64,000 bases of DNA from Parvularcula maris (GTDB lineage Bacteria; Pseudomonadota; Alphaproteobacteria; Caulobacterales; Parvularculaceae), in the NCBI RefSeq assembly GCF_024505085.1, contig NZ_JANIBC010000009.1:21186-85185 (forward strand). The letters are read 5' to 3'. Both the position numbers and the translations under genes were made by a program. Below the pieces are notes generated by a model, which had not been told where the DNA came from, searched no databases, and worked only from the letters and a program-made list of their open reading frames with translations. Positions 47,139 to 56,074 of this stretch are shown in pieces. The first letter of the stretch is position 1. Each line of letters begins with the position of its first letter.

Positions 47139-48620
47139 CTACCTATTAGGCACAGGTTCCAAACCGGACGAAGCCAGCGGGTGGGCGGGGTCGGATCTTC
47201 CTATCCGCCTCAGCACGGCGCTGGCCTCGGTGGGCTCCCCCTGCTCCCGGAGCTCTTCGGCTCTGATGGCCCTGGCAAGGTTCGTCAGGGGACCTTTGCC
47301 CAAGGTCGCGTCGCGGAGAAGCGCTTCGCGCTCGGACGGGTCTCGGCTGTCCGCCTGGCCGGTCACGATGGTTGCGAGCGCCAGGGTCGGCTCGTCCTTC
47401 GGCCTTGCGATCTCCGCGGCCTGGTTCATGGACCGCTCGATCAGGCGCGCCGGGCGGCGGCCACCCTCCGCTTCGCTCCATAGCGTATGGGAGATGGCGT
47501 GGACCGCCCAGACCGAAGCGTTGTCGGCGGCGATGTCGATAAGGGCTTCGGCGGCTTCCACATGGGCTAGGCCATCGGGGTCGCGCCTCGCCGCCGCGCA
47601 GTAGCGCAGCGCCGCCGGCATGAAGCGCGAGGTCATGTCGTAGACATCGAACCCCTTGATGGCGCAGCCTGGCACCGCCGCTGCGCTCCCCACGATCTCC
47701 CGCGCGAGGGCTCCCGTATCCCCTTCGGGGGCGGTGTGCCGCCCTGTCCAGAGGACCTCTCCGGTCCTCGCGTTGAGAAGCTCCACCGTCGAGGCCAGGG
47801 TCCGATCCTGCTGCTCCGAAACGCGGATGATCAGGTGGAGCCCGGCCTGCTCGGCGTTCTGGCCGTAATCGAGACCGTTGGCCATCATCGCCACCGGAAG
47901 GCGTTCGCGTATCGACGCTTCCATCGCCGCACCGGGCTGCGTCTCGGGCAGCGTCAGCTCGGCGATCGCCAGACGCCGCTCGGTTCGGCCATGACCCTCG
48001 GTCCGCCCGACCACGAAGATCGTGGTGATCGCGCCTGCCACCACGGTGAGCAGGACGACCGCCCCGATCACCTTGAGGAGGGTGGAGCCGGTATAGGCCA
48101 CCACCCGGCCGAGCGGCCAGGATTCCGCAGCGCTAGAGGCTTTCGAAACCGGCTCGGGGTCGTCTTCGGTTTCCGGTGAGAAGCCGGCCGGCTCGGGCGG
48201 AGCGGCAGCCTCAGCCAGAGGTTCCGGCCTAGCTTCCTCGGCTGTTCTTTCCACCGGCGGCTCGTCCGGTTCGGGCAGGGCATCGGAGACCTCGACCGTC
48301 AGACAGTAGCCGCGTTTGGGGACCGTCTCGATATAGGTTGCCGTGTCGTGGGTGCGGAACGCCTTGCGAAGCAGGGAGACGGCCCTCGTCAGGCTCTCGT
48401 CCGAGCCGATCCTGGTGCCCCACACGTCATCGAGGAGAACGCCCCGCGGCAGGACCTCGCCTGGGCTCTCCGCGAACCGGGCCAGAAGGTCGGCCACTTT
48501 CGGCTCCAGGAGCAGCTCCTGCTGATCGGCGAACAGGGCGTTGCGGCTGCGGTCGAAGACGAAACCGCCGATCCGGAGACACACTCCCTGCCCTGCCGTC
48601 TTGGTCGCTTCTTCGCTCAC
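47139..48620 (-). CDS. CadC/ToxR-like membrane-bound winged-helix regulator
   Basis: 493 residues. N-terminal OmpR-type winged helix (about 12-110) with 'LLEPKVADLLARFAE', 'VWGTRIGSDESLTRAVSLLR' and 'YIETVPKRGYCL'. Then an acidic Pro-rich linker (about 110-170), one membrane helix ('VIGAVVLLTVVAGAITTIFV', about 187-206), and a periplasmic TPR/TolB-N-like sensory part. Such proteins sense an envelope or periplasmic signal and activate DNA directly. No obvious target operon is adjacent; ExoD lies downstream on the same strand. Confidence 0.87.
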   Translation of the reverse strand: MSEEATKTAGQGVCLRIGGFVFDRSRNALFADQQELLLEPKVADLLARFAESPGEVLPRGVLLDDVWGTRIGSDESLTRAVSLLRKAFRTHDTATYIETVPKRGYCLTVEVSDALPEPDEPPVERTAEEARPEPLAEAAAPPEPAGFSPETEDDPEPVSKASSAAESWPLGRVVAYTGSTLLKVIGAVVLLTVVAGAITTIFVVGRTEGHGRTERRLAIAELTLPETQPGAAMEASIRERLPVAMMANGLDYGQNAEQAGLHLIIRVSEQQDRTLASTVELLNARTGEVLWTGRHTAPEGDTGALAREIVGSAAAVPGCAIKGFDVYDMTSRFMPAALRYCAAARRDPDGLAHVEAAEALIDIAADNASVWAVHAISHTLWSEAEGGRRPARLIERSMNQAAEIARPKDEPTLALATIVTGQADSRDPSEREALLRDATLGKGPLTNLARAIRAEELREQGEPTEASAVLRRIGRSDPAHPLASSGLEPVPNR

Positions 48621-48866
48621 CGCCGCATCTCTCCCTTCCCAGCCGGTAGTTGAGGGTGCCCGCGCGACAATACCAGTCTCTTTCGCCCATCAGGGCCGTG
48701 ATGGTGAGGTGATGTTCTTCCGATGACCACCCTCATCCTCCCATCATCCCTTTGTTACCATTGGCGGATTACAGGCATCAGAAGAACATCCGTGAGACCA
48801 CGGCGCCCCATCGGGTCGCAACGCCGGGGGGCCCTCAAATCAGATGGGTCGCAACGATGGAACCCG

Positions 48867-49199
48867 ATGATGACCAGGAACTTCACCCGCAAAGCCCGCT
48901 CCGCCCTCAGTGCCGCCGCCGCGGTGGTAGCCTTGAGCGGCCTGGCCCACGCCGACGGCTCGGTCTGGACCTTCTCCTTTCCCTACAAGGTGAGCGAGCT
49001 CTCCACGGAGGAGGGACGCGCCGATCTGCTCGAGCGGCTTGAGGAGGAAGCGGTCGCCTTCTGCCGCAAGGGCCGAAGCCACGACTACCCGGAGAGAATG
49101 ATCGAGGAGTGCAGCGAGAAGCATGTCGAGGCGGTGCTGACCGATCTCGAAGCCCGCGACGGAGGCTCCGAACTGATCATGCTGGCCACTCGTCAGTAG
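48867..49199 (+). CDS. UrcA-family secreted protein
   Basis: 110 residues from the first of two ATGs at 48867/48870. Signal peptide ending 'LSGLAHA'. Then 'FPYKVSELSTEEGRADLLER' and a pair of Cys residues ('FCRKGRSHDYPERMIEEC') in the UrcA arrangement. UrcA proteins are small periplasmic alphaproteobacterial proteins of unknown role. Confidence 0.78.
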   Translation: MMTRNFTRKARSALSAAAAVVALSGLAHADGSVWTFSFPYKVSELSTEEGRADLLERLEEEAVAFCRKGRSHDYPERMIEECSEKHVEAVLTDLEARDGGSELIMLATRQ

Positions 49200-49231
49200 T
49201 TCGAGCCCCTCTTAAGGACACCCGACAAAAG

Positions 49232-49270
49232 AAAGGCCGGGCGGCAGGATGTTCTGCCGCCCGGCCTTCG
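49232..49270 (-). terminator. Terminator after ftsZ
   Basis: GAAAGGCCGGGCGGCAG pairs almost fully with CTGCCGCCCGGCCTTC around a 6-base loop. On the minus strand it is followed by TTCTTTTGT, 18 bases past the ftsZ stop. Confidence 0.85.
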
Positions 49271-49287
49271 ATGTCGGTTTGCCTTGC

Positions 49288-50682
49288 CTACTGGCGGCGA
49301 AGGAAGGCGGGCACTTCCACCTCGTCCTCCTCGTCCGTCAGGGGACGGGCGGAGGGAAGGCGGCGTGTCTGGGCCGGAAGCTGTTCCTTGTTGCCTTTGA
49401 ACGCTTCGCGCAGGACGCCCATGGCCGTCTCCAAGGTGGAGGGCTGGCGGCCGCCGCGGAACGGGTTCGGGCGAGGCGCCATCTGCGCCGCCGTGCTGGT
49501 CTGTGGGGCCGGGTCCTCGGTGAGGATACGGCGGATGCGCTCATGCACCTCGCCGACCGGGTTTTCCGGCTGGGCGATCTCGACCTGCAGGGCCGGGCTC
49601 GGCAGCGGGCTGAGGGCCGCCGCGGGCTGCTGCACAGGCTGAGGGGCGGGAGCGGGCACAGGCGCTGCCTGCTGCACCGGAGCCGGGCGGCTGATCTCGG
49701 CGGTGGTGGTGACCTCGACGCCGTCAATGCCGGTGGCGACGACGGAGACGCGGATCGTGCCCTGAAGGTCCTGGTCGAAGGTCGAGCCGACGATGATGTT
49801 GGCCTCGGGATCGACCTCGTTGCGCACGGCGTTGGCCGCCTCGTCCACCTCGAAGAGCTTCATGTCGAGCCCGCCGGTGATGTTGATGAGAACGCCCTTC
49901 GCGCCCTTTAGCGACATCTCGTCGAGGAGAGGGTTGGAGATGGCGGCGGCAGCGGCGACCGAAGCGCGGCTGTCGCCCGTGGCCTCGCCGGTGCCCATCA
50001 TGGCCTTGCCCATCTCGCTCATCACCGTGCGGACGTCCGCGAAGTCGAGGTTGATGTGGCCGGGGACGATCATCAGGTCGGTGATGCCCTTGACGCCGGA
50101 GTGCAGCACCTCGTCGGCCATGGCGAAGGCGTCGGCGAAGGTGGTGTTCTCATCGGCCAGGCGGAAGAGGTTCTGGTTGGGGATGATGAGCAGCGTGTCG
50201 ACATGGCGGCCGAGCTCCTCGATCCCTTCCTCGGCGATGCGCATGCGCCGCGCGCCTTCGAAGGCGAAGGGCTTGGTGACGACGCCCACGGTCAGGATGC
50301 CGAGGTCACGGGCCGCCTTGGCGATGACAGGAGCTGCGCCGGTGCCGGTGCCGCCGCCCATGCCTGCGGTGATGAAGAGCATGTTGGCGCCTTCGAGCGC
50401 CGTCATCAGGTCCTCGAGGCTCTCCTCGGCCGCCGCCTCGCCGATCTGAGGCCGCGAGCCCGCGCCGAGTCCTTGGGTCACGCCGGTGCCGAGCTGAATC
50501 TTGTTCTCGGCCTTGTTGAGACCGACCGCCTGGGCGTCGGTGTTGGCGCAGACGAAGGTGACGCCGTCGAGCTCGCTCTCGATCATGTTGTTGACCGCGT
50601 TGCCGCCGGCCCCGCCCACGCCGATCACGACGATCTTGGGCTTCAGCTCATCGGCGGCGGAGGCGGAGAGGTTGAGCGGCAT
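49288..50682 (-). CDS. ftsZ: Cell division GTPase FtsZ
   Basis: 464 residues. The tubulin-like GTPase forms the division ring. '[18 protein letters not shown]', the tubulin signature '[12 protein letters not shown]' (about 107-118), '[11 protein letters not shown]' and the T7-loop '[12 protein letters not shown]' are intact. A Pro/Gln/Ala-rich linker (about 325-420) leads to the conserved C-terminal peptide 'EVPAFLRRQ' that binds FtsA and other partners. The gene stands alone: no ftsQ or ftsA precedes it, unlike the usual division cluster. It could be a relocated sole copy or a second paralogue. Confidence 0.96.
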   Translation of the reverse strand: MPLNLSASAADELKPKIVVIGVGGAGGNAVNNMIESELDGVTFVCANTDAQAVGLNKAENKIQLGTGVTQGLGAGSRPQIGEAAAEESLEDLMTALEGANMLFITAGMGGGTGTGAAPVIAKAARDLGILTVGVVTKPFAFEGARRMRIAEEGIEELGRHVDTLLIIPNQNLFRLADENTTFADAFAMADEVLHSGVKGITDLMIVPGHINLDFADVRTVMSEMGKAMMGTGEATGDSRASVAAAAAISNPLLDEMSLKGAKGVLINITGGLDMKLFEVDEAANAVRNEVDPEANIIVGSTFDQDLQGTIRVSVVATGIDGVEVTTTAEISRPAPVQQAAPVPAPAPQPVQQPAAALSPLPSPALQVEIAQPENPVGEVHERIRRILTEDPAPQTSTAAQMAPRPNPFRGGRQPSTLETAMGVLREAFKGNKEQLPAQTRRLPSARPLTDEEDEVEVPAFLRRQ

Positions 50683-50803
50683 GGCGGCGATCCCTGACGG
50701 CTTGAATGGCAGGGTTAAAACATCGGTGACGAGGGTTAGCGGGTGGTTAACGCCGGTAAGGAATAGGCAGCGAAGCTTAGCGAATTATGGCTTTTAGGGT
50801 CCT

Positions 50804-51742
50804 TCACCCCACCTGGCGAGGCACGCGGGGCCTGCCGATCGCGCATTCGAGGGACGACCGGTCCCAGTCTGCGGTGACAGCAGCGGCCTCATAGGTCGAC
50901 TGCAGGAAATCGAGCAGCGCCGATTCGGGGTCTTCGGCCCGGCGGACCGCTTCGTAGGGTAGCACGAACTCGCCCAGCTTCTCGTCGAACCGGGCAGCTT
51001 CGGGGTGGACAGGCTGGCGGTCGAAGCCTTCGGCGGCGGGGTAGGCGTAGCTGTAGAACATGGCTTCCTCGACGCCCCCGCCCCCCGGCCAGAAGCCTGC
51101 CGAGCTGACCTCGTGGCTGTAGGCTTCTCTGGTAACGGCGTCGGGCAGGTTGGGGACGCCCCCCGGATGAAGCGGCGCGGACCTGCCGGAGAAGCGGGTC
51201 ACGGCGAGATCGAACGACCCCCAGAAGAGATGCACCGGGCTGACCTTCCCAAGATACGCCGTACGGAAACGCTCGAAGACCCCCGCGACCGAGAGAAGCG
51301 CGCGGTGGAAACGCTGAACCGCCTCGCGGTCATAGGGACGTTCCGCGGTATCTTCGGCGAAGGGTGTCGCGTCGGGCAGCTCGTTGGGGGCGCCGTGCAT
51401 GACGGGCCTGCCCCCTGCCCTGACGATCAAATCTTCGGTCCTGGTCAGGAACGCCGCGATGCTCATGGGCTCCAGCGGGAAGGAGAGCTCTTCCCCCGTC
51501 ATGTTCTCGGCAGTGACGAGGTGCCGCTTGAAGTCGAGGCCGAGGGTGATCGTCGCCTCACCGTCATGGACCGGCCCCGTGGTCAGCCCCGATGGCACCG
51601 GGTAGAGCGTCGCGTGCCAGGAATGGTTCACCCACGGCGTGTGGGCTAGGCGGTACTTGCCCAGGATCTGACACTGGAGGTGAAGCGCCGCGGCGGTCTC
51701 CTTCCAGTCGGTGTAGGGAATGGCGGGCCAGCGCTCGGTCAT
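50804..51742 (-). CDS. DUF5996-family protein
   Basis: 312 residues from ATG 51742 ('MTERWPAIPYTDWKETAAAL'). Signature stretches 'LHLQCQILGKYRLA', 'VNHSWHATLYP', 'LFWGSFDLAVTRFSGR' and 'EVSSAGFWPGGGG' are typical of DUF5996, whose function is unknown. Many conserved Trp and His suggest an enzyme. It is divergent from the nitroreductase gene, 89 bases away. Confidence 0.83.
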   Translation of the reverse strand: MTERWPAIPYTDWKETAAALHLQCQILGKYRLAHTPWVNHSWHATLYPVPSGLTTGPVHDGEATITLGLDFKRHLVTAENMTGEELSFPLEPMSIAAFLTRTEDLIVRAGGRPVMHGAPNELPDATPFAEDTAERPYDREAVQRFHRALLSVAGVFERFRTAYLGKVSPVHLFWGSFDLAVTRFSGRSAPLHPGGVPNLPDAVTREAYSHEVSSAGFWPGGGGVEEAMFYSYAYPAAEGFDRQPVHPEAARFDEKLGEFVLPYEAVRRAEDPESALLDFLQSTYEAAAVTADWDRSSLECAIGRPRVPRQVG

Positions 51743-51831
51743 GGTCTCTCCTCTCGCCCCTCCACCGGCTTGCCGCAAAAGCAGGCGGCGGTCACTGGCT
51801 CGGGCTGCACAGAAGCGTTAGAGCACCGGCC

Positions 51832-52518
51832 ATGTCAGAGGCTCCCCACGTTCCGCTCGCCAGCCTTCCCCCCGCTCCGCGCCACGCCAGCGAGGAGGAG
51901 GCCGTCGCCGCCGCCCGCGCCTTTACCGAGACCATGCGGACACGGCACACGATCAGGGACTTCTCCTCCGAAGCTGTCCCGCGCGCGCTGATCGAGGAGG
52001 CGGTCAAGACAGCCGGAACGGCGCCGTCAGGGGCCAACCACCAGCCCTGGTTCTTCGCCGTCGTCGAGAGCGCCGAGATGAAACGGCGCATCCGGGAAGC
52101 GGCGGAGGAAGAGGAGCGCGCCTTCTACGGCGGCAAGGCGGGGGAGGAGTGGCTGGACGCCCTCGCCCCCATCGGCACGGACGCCGACAAGCCGTTCCTC
52201 GAGCACGCCCCCTACCTCATCGTATGCTTCGCCCAGAAACGCGGCGGTGTGGAAGCCGGTGACGACCGCAAGAACTACTACGTGACCGAGAGCGCAGGCC
52301 TCGCCTGCGGCATGCTGCTGACCTCGCTGCACCTCTCGGGGCTAGCCACCCTCACCCATACACCGAACCCGATGAAGTTTCTCGGCGAGGCGCTGGGCCG
52401 TCCGGCTACGGAGAAGGCGCTGATGATCGTGGTGGTGGGTCGGCCCGCCGCAGATGCCGGGGTGCCGGAGCACGCGCTGAAGAAGAAGGCGCTCGGCGAC
52501 ATCATGAAGATGTACTGA
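51832..52518 (+). CDS. Nitroreductase-family flavoprotein (iodotyrosine deiodinase-like)
   Basis: 228 residues from ATG 51832. FMN-binding pattern 'TRHTIRDFSSEAVP', 'AGTAPSGANHQPWFFAVVE' and 'SAGLACGMLLTSLHLSGL'. 'REAAEEEERAFYGGKAGEEW' resembles the lid of the IYD subgroup of nitroreductases. NAD(P)H- or flavin-dependent reduction is expected; the substrate is unknown. Confidence 0.87.
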   Translation: MSEAPHVPLASLPPAPRHASEEEAVAAARAFTETMRTRHTIRDFSSEAVPRALIEEAVKTAGTAPSGANHQPWFFAVVESAEMKRRIREAAEEEERAFYGGKAGEEWLDALAPIGTDADKPFLEHAPYLIVCFAQKRGGVEAGDDRKNYYVTESAGLACGMLLTSLHLSGLATLTHTPNPMKFLGEALGRPATEKALMIVVVGRPAADAGVPEHALKKKALGDIMKMY

Positions 52519-52565
52519 GCCCCATAAGGTCTTGGGGCTGGACCGAGCGAGCACCAGCTCGCTGC

Positions 52566-52856
52566 CTACTGCAGCACGTCCTGCCACTCTTGGTGCTTCT
52601 CGATCTGCCGCTTGGCGAAGGGGCAGAGGGGGAGGATCTTGCGGCCCTCGGCGCGGGCGTCCTCGACGCCTCGCTGGACGAGGGCTTCCCCGACGCCCCT
52701 GCCGCGCAAACCCTCGGGCACACCCGTATGGTCGATGATGATGAGCTTCTCGCCTGCCCGGCTGTAGGTCATCTCTGCCGTGTGACCGTCCAGCGTCACC
52801 GCGTAGCGGCCCTTGCTGTCGTCTTCTCGGCGCGTGATCTCCAGCGTGCCCGTCAT
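52566..52856 (-). CDS. GNAT-like N-acetyltransferase, copy 2
   Basis: 96 residues from ATG 52856, which overlaps the upstream gene's stop (ATGA). Small COG2388-type GNAT domain: beta strand 'EKLIIIDHTGVPEGLRGRGV' (acetyl-CoA loop R/Q-x-x-G-x-G), then 'LCPFAKRQIEKHQEWQDVL'. It is homologous over its whole length to the preceding gene, a tandem duplication. Confidence 0.85.
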   Translation of the reverse strand: MTGTLEITRREDDSKGRYAVTLDGHTAEMTYSRAGEKLIIIDHTGVPEGLRGRGVGEALVQRGVEDARAEGRKILPLCPFAKRQIEKHQEWQDVLQ

Positions 52857-53128
52857 GCCAGGACGTCCTGCCATTCGGGGCGGCGAGCCATTTTGATCCG
52901 GGCGAAGGAGCAGAGGGGCCGAAGCTTCTCGCCGCGGCTGCGGGCCTGTTCCACGGCGTGTTGCACCAGGGCGCTGCCGACGCCCTGGCCCTCCAGGGGG
53001 CGGGGTACGCCGACATGGTCGATGACGAGGATATCGCCGTCCTTCAGGAAGGTCAGCTTGGCAGTGTGGCCGTCGACCTCCGTGGTGTAGCGGCCGAAGC
53101 CGTTACCTTCTTCCCGGTGAAACTCCAT
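52853..53128 (-). CDS. GNAT-like N-acetyltransferase, copy 1
   Basis: 91 residues from ATG 53128. The same fold and motifs as its downstream neighbour: '[20 protein letters not shown]', '[19 protein letters not shown]'. Its start lies inside the VOC gene (26-base overlap). The set looks like one translationally coupled operon. Confidence 0.83.
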   Translation of the reverse strand: MEFHREEGNGFGRYTTEVDGHTAKLTFLKDGDILVIDHVGVPRPLEGQGVGSALVQHAVEQARSRGEKLRPLCSFARIKMARRPEWQDVLA

Positions 53129-53570
53129 CGGCCGACTCCCGCAACTCCTTGGCGAAGACCATCCTGTCCTCGCGGAAGGCCTTGAACTCGAGAGCGTTGC
53201 CGGCGGGGTCCAGGACGAACATGGTCGCCTGCTCGCCGGCCTGACCCTCGAACCGGATATAGGGGTCGATGATGAACTTCGCGCCTGCCGCCTGCAGGCG
53301 ATCACGCAGGTGTTCCCATTCTTTCCAAGGCAGGATCAGGCCGAAATGGCGCACGGGCACGCCGTGGCCGTCGACCTCGCCCGTCCTGGCGGCGCGGCAC
53401 TCTTCGGGGGAGTAGTGCGCGACGATCTGGTGGCCGTAGAGGTCGAAGTCGATCCAGTGGCCCGGATCCTCCCGCCCCTCCGGGCATTCCAGCGTGCCGC
53501 CGTAGAAACCGCGTGCGGCTTCGAGGTCGTCGACGGGAAAGGCGAGGTGGAAGCGCGGCCTCGCCGTCAC
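53103..53570 (-). CDS. VOC-family (glyoxalase-like) protein
   Basis: 155 residues. Opening '[19 protein letters not shown]' and closing '[16 protein letters not shown]' with His and Glu metal ligands are the glyoxalase/bleomycin-resistance pattern. Begins with GTG overlapping the OmpA-like gene's TGA (GTGA). Substrate unknown. Confidence 0.88.
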   Translation of the reverse strand: MTARPRFHLAFPVDDLEAARGFYGGTLECPEGREDPGHWIDFDLYGHQIVAHYSPEECRAARTGEVDGHGVPVRHFGLILPWKEWEHLRDRLQAAGAKFIIDPYIRFEGQAGEQATMFVLDPAGNALEFKAFREDRMVFAKELRESADGVSPGRR

Positions 53571-53980
53571 GGCGAGAGAAACTCGATCACCGCCCGGCGG
53601 TTGAGAGGCTCGCGGCGCTCGTCCTCGTGCTTCCGAGCGGGCTGGGTCTCTCCGGCGCTGCCGAGCGCGAGTTCGGACCTAGTGAAGCCTGCCTGGGACA
53701 GGACTTCGGCGACCGCTTCGGCGCGCTGCAGCCCGTCATGGTAGTTCTTGTCTTCCGGTCCGGCCTTGTCGGTGTGACCGACGATCTTGGCGCGGGTGTA
53801 GCCCGCCGCCCGCGCGCGCTCCCCCATCTCGGTGACCAGCAGCCTGCCTGCCGAGCCGAGGTCCAACCGGCCATAGTCGAAATAGACGGTGGTGTTGAAG
53901 TCAGCGGCGGCGAAGGTCGTCTCCTCCTCCACCGGCGGGTTCAGCATCAAGGCCATGGCGGCCATCACAGCGGTCAACAT
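53567..53980 (-). CDS. OmpA C-terminal domain protein
   Basis: 137 residues from ATG 53980, chosen for its GAGAGGAG ribosome site and the signal-like start '[13 protein letters not shown]'. The OmpA peptidoglycan-binding domain reads '[20 protein letters not shown]', '[17 protein letters not shown]' and 'NRRAVIEF'. It is first in the OmpA-VOC-GNAT-GNAT series. Confidence 0.85.
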   Translation of the reverse strand: MLTAVMAAMALMLNPPVEEETTFAAADFNTTVYFDYGRLDLGSAGRLLVTEMGERARAAGYTRAKIVGHTDKAGPEDKNYHDGLQRAEAVAEVLSQAGFTRSELALGSAGETQPARKHEDERREPLNRRAVIEFLSP

Positions 53981-54136
53981 CGCGGCTCCTCTCGACCCAG
54001 CCTGTCGCGAGTTCGTGAAGCTCAGGTTCATGCGAGGATGACTGAAAGTCAACGCCGCGTGATGACGGAAGGCCGCATTCTCGGAACGATGGACGGCCCC
54101 GCCCCCTTCCCTCCCCGCAACATCGAGGAGGAACCG

Positions 54137-54472
54137 ATGGCGAAAGACCGCGATACCGTTTGGGACGAGTGGGGCGAGCTTGTGAACATGGCCCCGAAGG
54201 AGCTCGAGGAGTGGCTCGAGACGGACGAGTCGAAGGAGGTCGGCGCCGATTCAGGTGACGGCGAGAGCAAGGGCCACAAATCCGGCGAGCGGATCGTCAA
54301 GATCAAGCGCACCAACAAGGACGACCTCTCGGACGACCAGTGGGAGCACATGGGCAAGGTGGTCGGCTACATCAAACGCCACAAGGCCCAGGGCGGGCCG
54401 GACGGCGACGTCGAAGACAGCGACTGGCGCTACAGCCTGATGAATTGGGGCCACGACCCGATGAAGGACTAG
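54137..54472 (+). CDS. DUF3140-family protein
   Basis: 111 residues from ATG 54137 (GAGGAGGAA upstream). Whole-length family pattern: 'NMAPKELEEWLETDESKEVG', 'GHKSGERIVKI', 'HMGKVVGYIKRHKAQ' and 'WRYSLMNWGHDP'. Small, charged and soluble; function unknown, sometimes seen near stress genes or as a putative DNA-binding protein. Confidence 0.87.
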   Translation: MAKDRDTVWDEWGELVNMAPKELEEWLETDESKEVGADSGDGESKGHKSGERIVKIKRTNKDDLSDDQWEHMGKVVGYIKRHKAQGGPDGDVEDSDWRYSLMNWGHDPMKD

Positions 54473-54483
54473 GGTCCGGACCC

Positions 54484-55515
54484 TTAGAACTCCGACGCGG
54501 CCAAGGCGGCGGGCGCAACGGCCACCGACTGGGACGGCACGTGGTCGCCTTCGGTGAACCGCACCAGCATCTCCAAGGCAGACGGGGACCGCCCGATAGG
54601 GTCGCCCCCGCTATTGCGGACCACCACCATGCTCCGCTGCTTCTTGAAGTACCGCGTGAGGCGCCGGGCCGGTTTGGCGTCCGGGTTGTCCGGGGTGGTG
54701 CCGGTCAGAACCAGCATGTCCGGCAGGCGCCCCCTCCCCATCCACGGTATAGCGGGGAGCCAGTCCGCGCGGGGGAGCTTGAGCCGCGCCGTCTCGCCAT
54801 TGGCGGCCAGCATGGTGGGCAGGCCTTCGAGAAGGTCCGTATGGCTCTCCGCCCTCCCCTCGACGACCGGCGAGAGAAGCGCTGCCCGCTCGAACAGCTT
54901 GGGCTGGCGGGCCACGGCGAGCATGGCCGAAGGCGCTGCGGAACCGTCGGCCAGGAGCACGACCCTGCCCCCCAATGCCGTCACCGCGGCGCTGATATCG
55001 TCGGCGATGGCGTCCCTCGTATAGCCGCCCGTGTCGTAGCCAGCCGTGCGCCAGTAGGCGAGGCACTGGTCCGCGGCGCGCTTCGAGCTTCCGGGCTCGG
55101 CTCCGTAGAAGGAGCGGCAGCTCGGCGCACCGGCCGACCATCCGCGGGCCCTGGGGTCAAGCACCACGACGTCGTTTCTCGCCCGCAGCGCCTCGATCAA
55201 ATCCCAGCGCCGCTCGATGAACTCGTTGCCGGTATCGCCGTCGACGCTGGCAAGAATGAGGACCGGCGGTCTGCCGGAGGGGGAGGCGGCGGGCAGCCTG
55301 AGAAGCTGAAGCGGAAGAAGACGCGAGCTGAGCGCGCGGCGGTTCTCGTGTACCCATAGAGTAATCGTCTGGGTCGGCATGCTACCGCCCGGGCCAGCAT
55401 AGAGCGTGTCCCGGCGGTCCACCGAGTGAAACGGCTCTTTCTTGCCGAGCAGTGCTGCGTCGCTGGTCCCGATCACCAGCATGAGCACCGTGAGAATGGC
55501 CACTGCCCTGAACAT
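54484..55515 (-). CDS. Secreted alpha/beta-hydrolase-like protein
   Basis: 343 residues with a signal peptide ('VAILTVLMLVIGTSDA'). Alpha/beta-hydrolase core resembling tripeptidyl/proline iminopeptidases: 'RRWDLIEALRARNDVVVLDP', 'GYTRDAIADDISAAVTALGG'. At the nucleophile elbow the sequence is 'LLADGSAAPSAM', not a standard G-x-S-x-G, so catalysis is uncertain. Convergent with the DUF3140 gene. Confidence 0.65.
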   Translation of the reverse strand: MFRAVAILTVLMLVIGTSDAALLGKKEPFHSVDRRDTLYAGPGGSMPTQTITLWVHENRRALSSRLLPLQLLRLPAASPSGRPPVLILASVDGDTGNEFIERRWDLIEALRARNDVVVLDPRARGWSAGAPSCRSFYGAEPGSSKRAADQCLAYWRTAGYDTGGYTRDAIADDISAAVTALGGRVVLLADGSAAPSAMLAVARQPKLFERAALLSPVVEGRAESHTDLLEGLPTMLAANGETARLKLPRADWLPAIPWMGRGRLPDMLVLTGTTPDNPDAKPARRLTRYFKKQRSMVVVRNSGGDPIGRSPSALEMLVRFTEGDHVPSQSVAVAPAALAASEF

Positions 55516-55660
55516 GTCCGATCTTGTTCTGCGTTTATCCTATGACAATGCCCCTGAAGACCGGCCCCGGGCCAGCCCTTTCGGCAGCCTTCCCGCAAAG
55601 CTTTCGTTCGGTGTGTGTTTTATGCCATAGGCCCGAAACACTTGGTAAAGGAGCGAGCAG

Positions 55661-56071
55661 ATGGTTTGGATCGGTAGGATCGTGGCGGCGCTCGCCATTC
55701 TGGTGGCGCTCCCCTTCCACGCGATCGCCCCGGCAGTGAAGCTGATCGGGCCGTTCAACGCCAACCTCTACGAGATGCTAGTGGGGGCCGACCCCCTGGT
55801 GACGAGCTTCGTCGATGCGGGCTGGCTGCCCTCCATGCTGCTTCTCGTTTCCACCCTCGCACTGATCGGAGCCCTTATCGGCGTGCTGCGCGGCGAGCGC
55901 TTCGCCGCCGGCCTTATCGTGGTGGCGGCAGTGTTCGACGCGCTCGGCCTCTATTTCTCCGCCACCATGGGTTATGTCGGCCTGGTGTTCAGCATAGGGC
56001 AGATCGTCATGCTGGGCCTCGCCATGGTGGTGCTGTGGCTCCTGGTGCGCGGCGTGACGAGTGAGGACTAG
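55661..56071 (+). CDS. Four-helix membrane protein, unknown
   Basis: 136 residues, four hydrophobic segments ('IVAALAILVALPFHAIAP', 'LPSMLLLVSTLALIGALIGV', 'AAGLIVVAAVFDALGLYF', 'IGQIVMLGLAMVVLWLLV'). No family recognised. GGAGCGAG ribosome site. Convergent with the next gene. Confidence 0.7.
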   Translation: MVWIGRIVAALAILVALPFHAIAPAVKLIGPFNANLYEMLVGADPLVTSFVDAGWLPSMLLLVSTLALIGALIGVLRGERFAAGLIVVAAVFDALGLYFSATMGYVGLVFSIGQIVMLGLAMVVLWLLVRGVTSED

Positions 56072-56074
56072 GCC

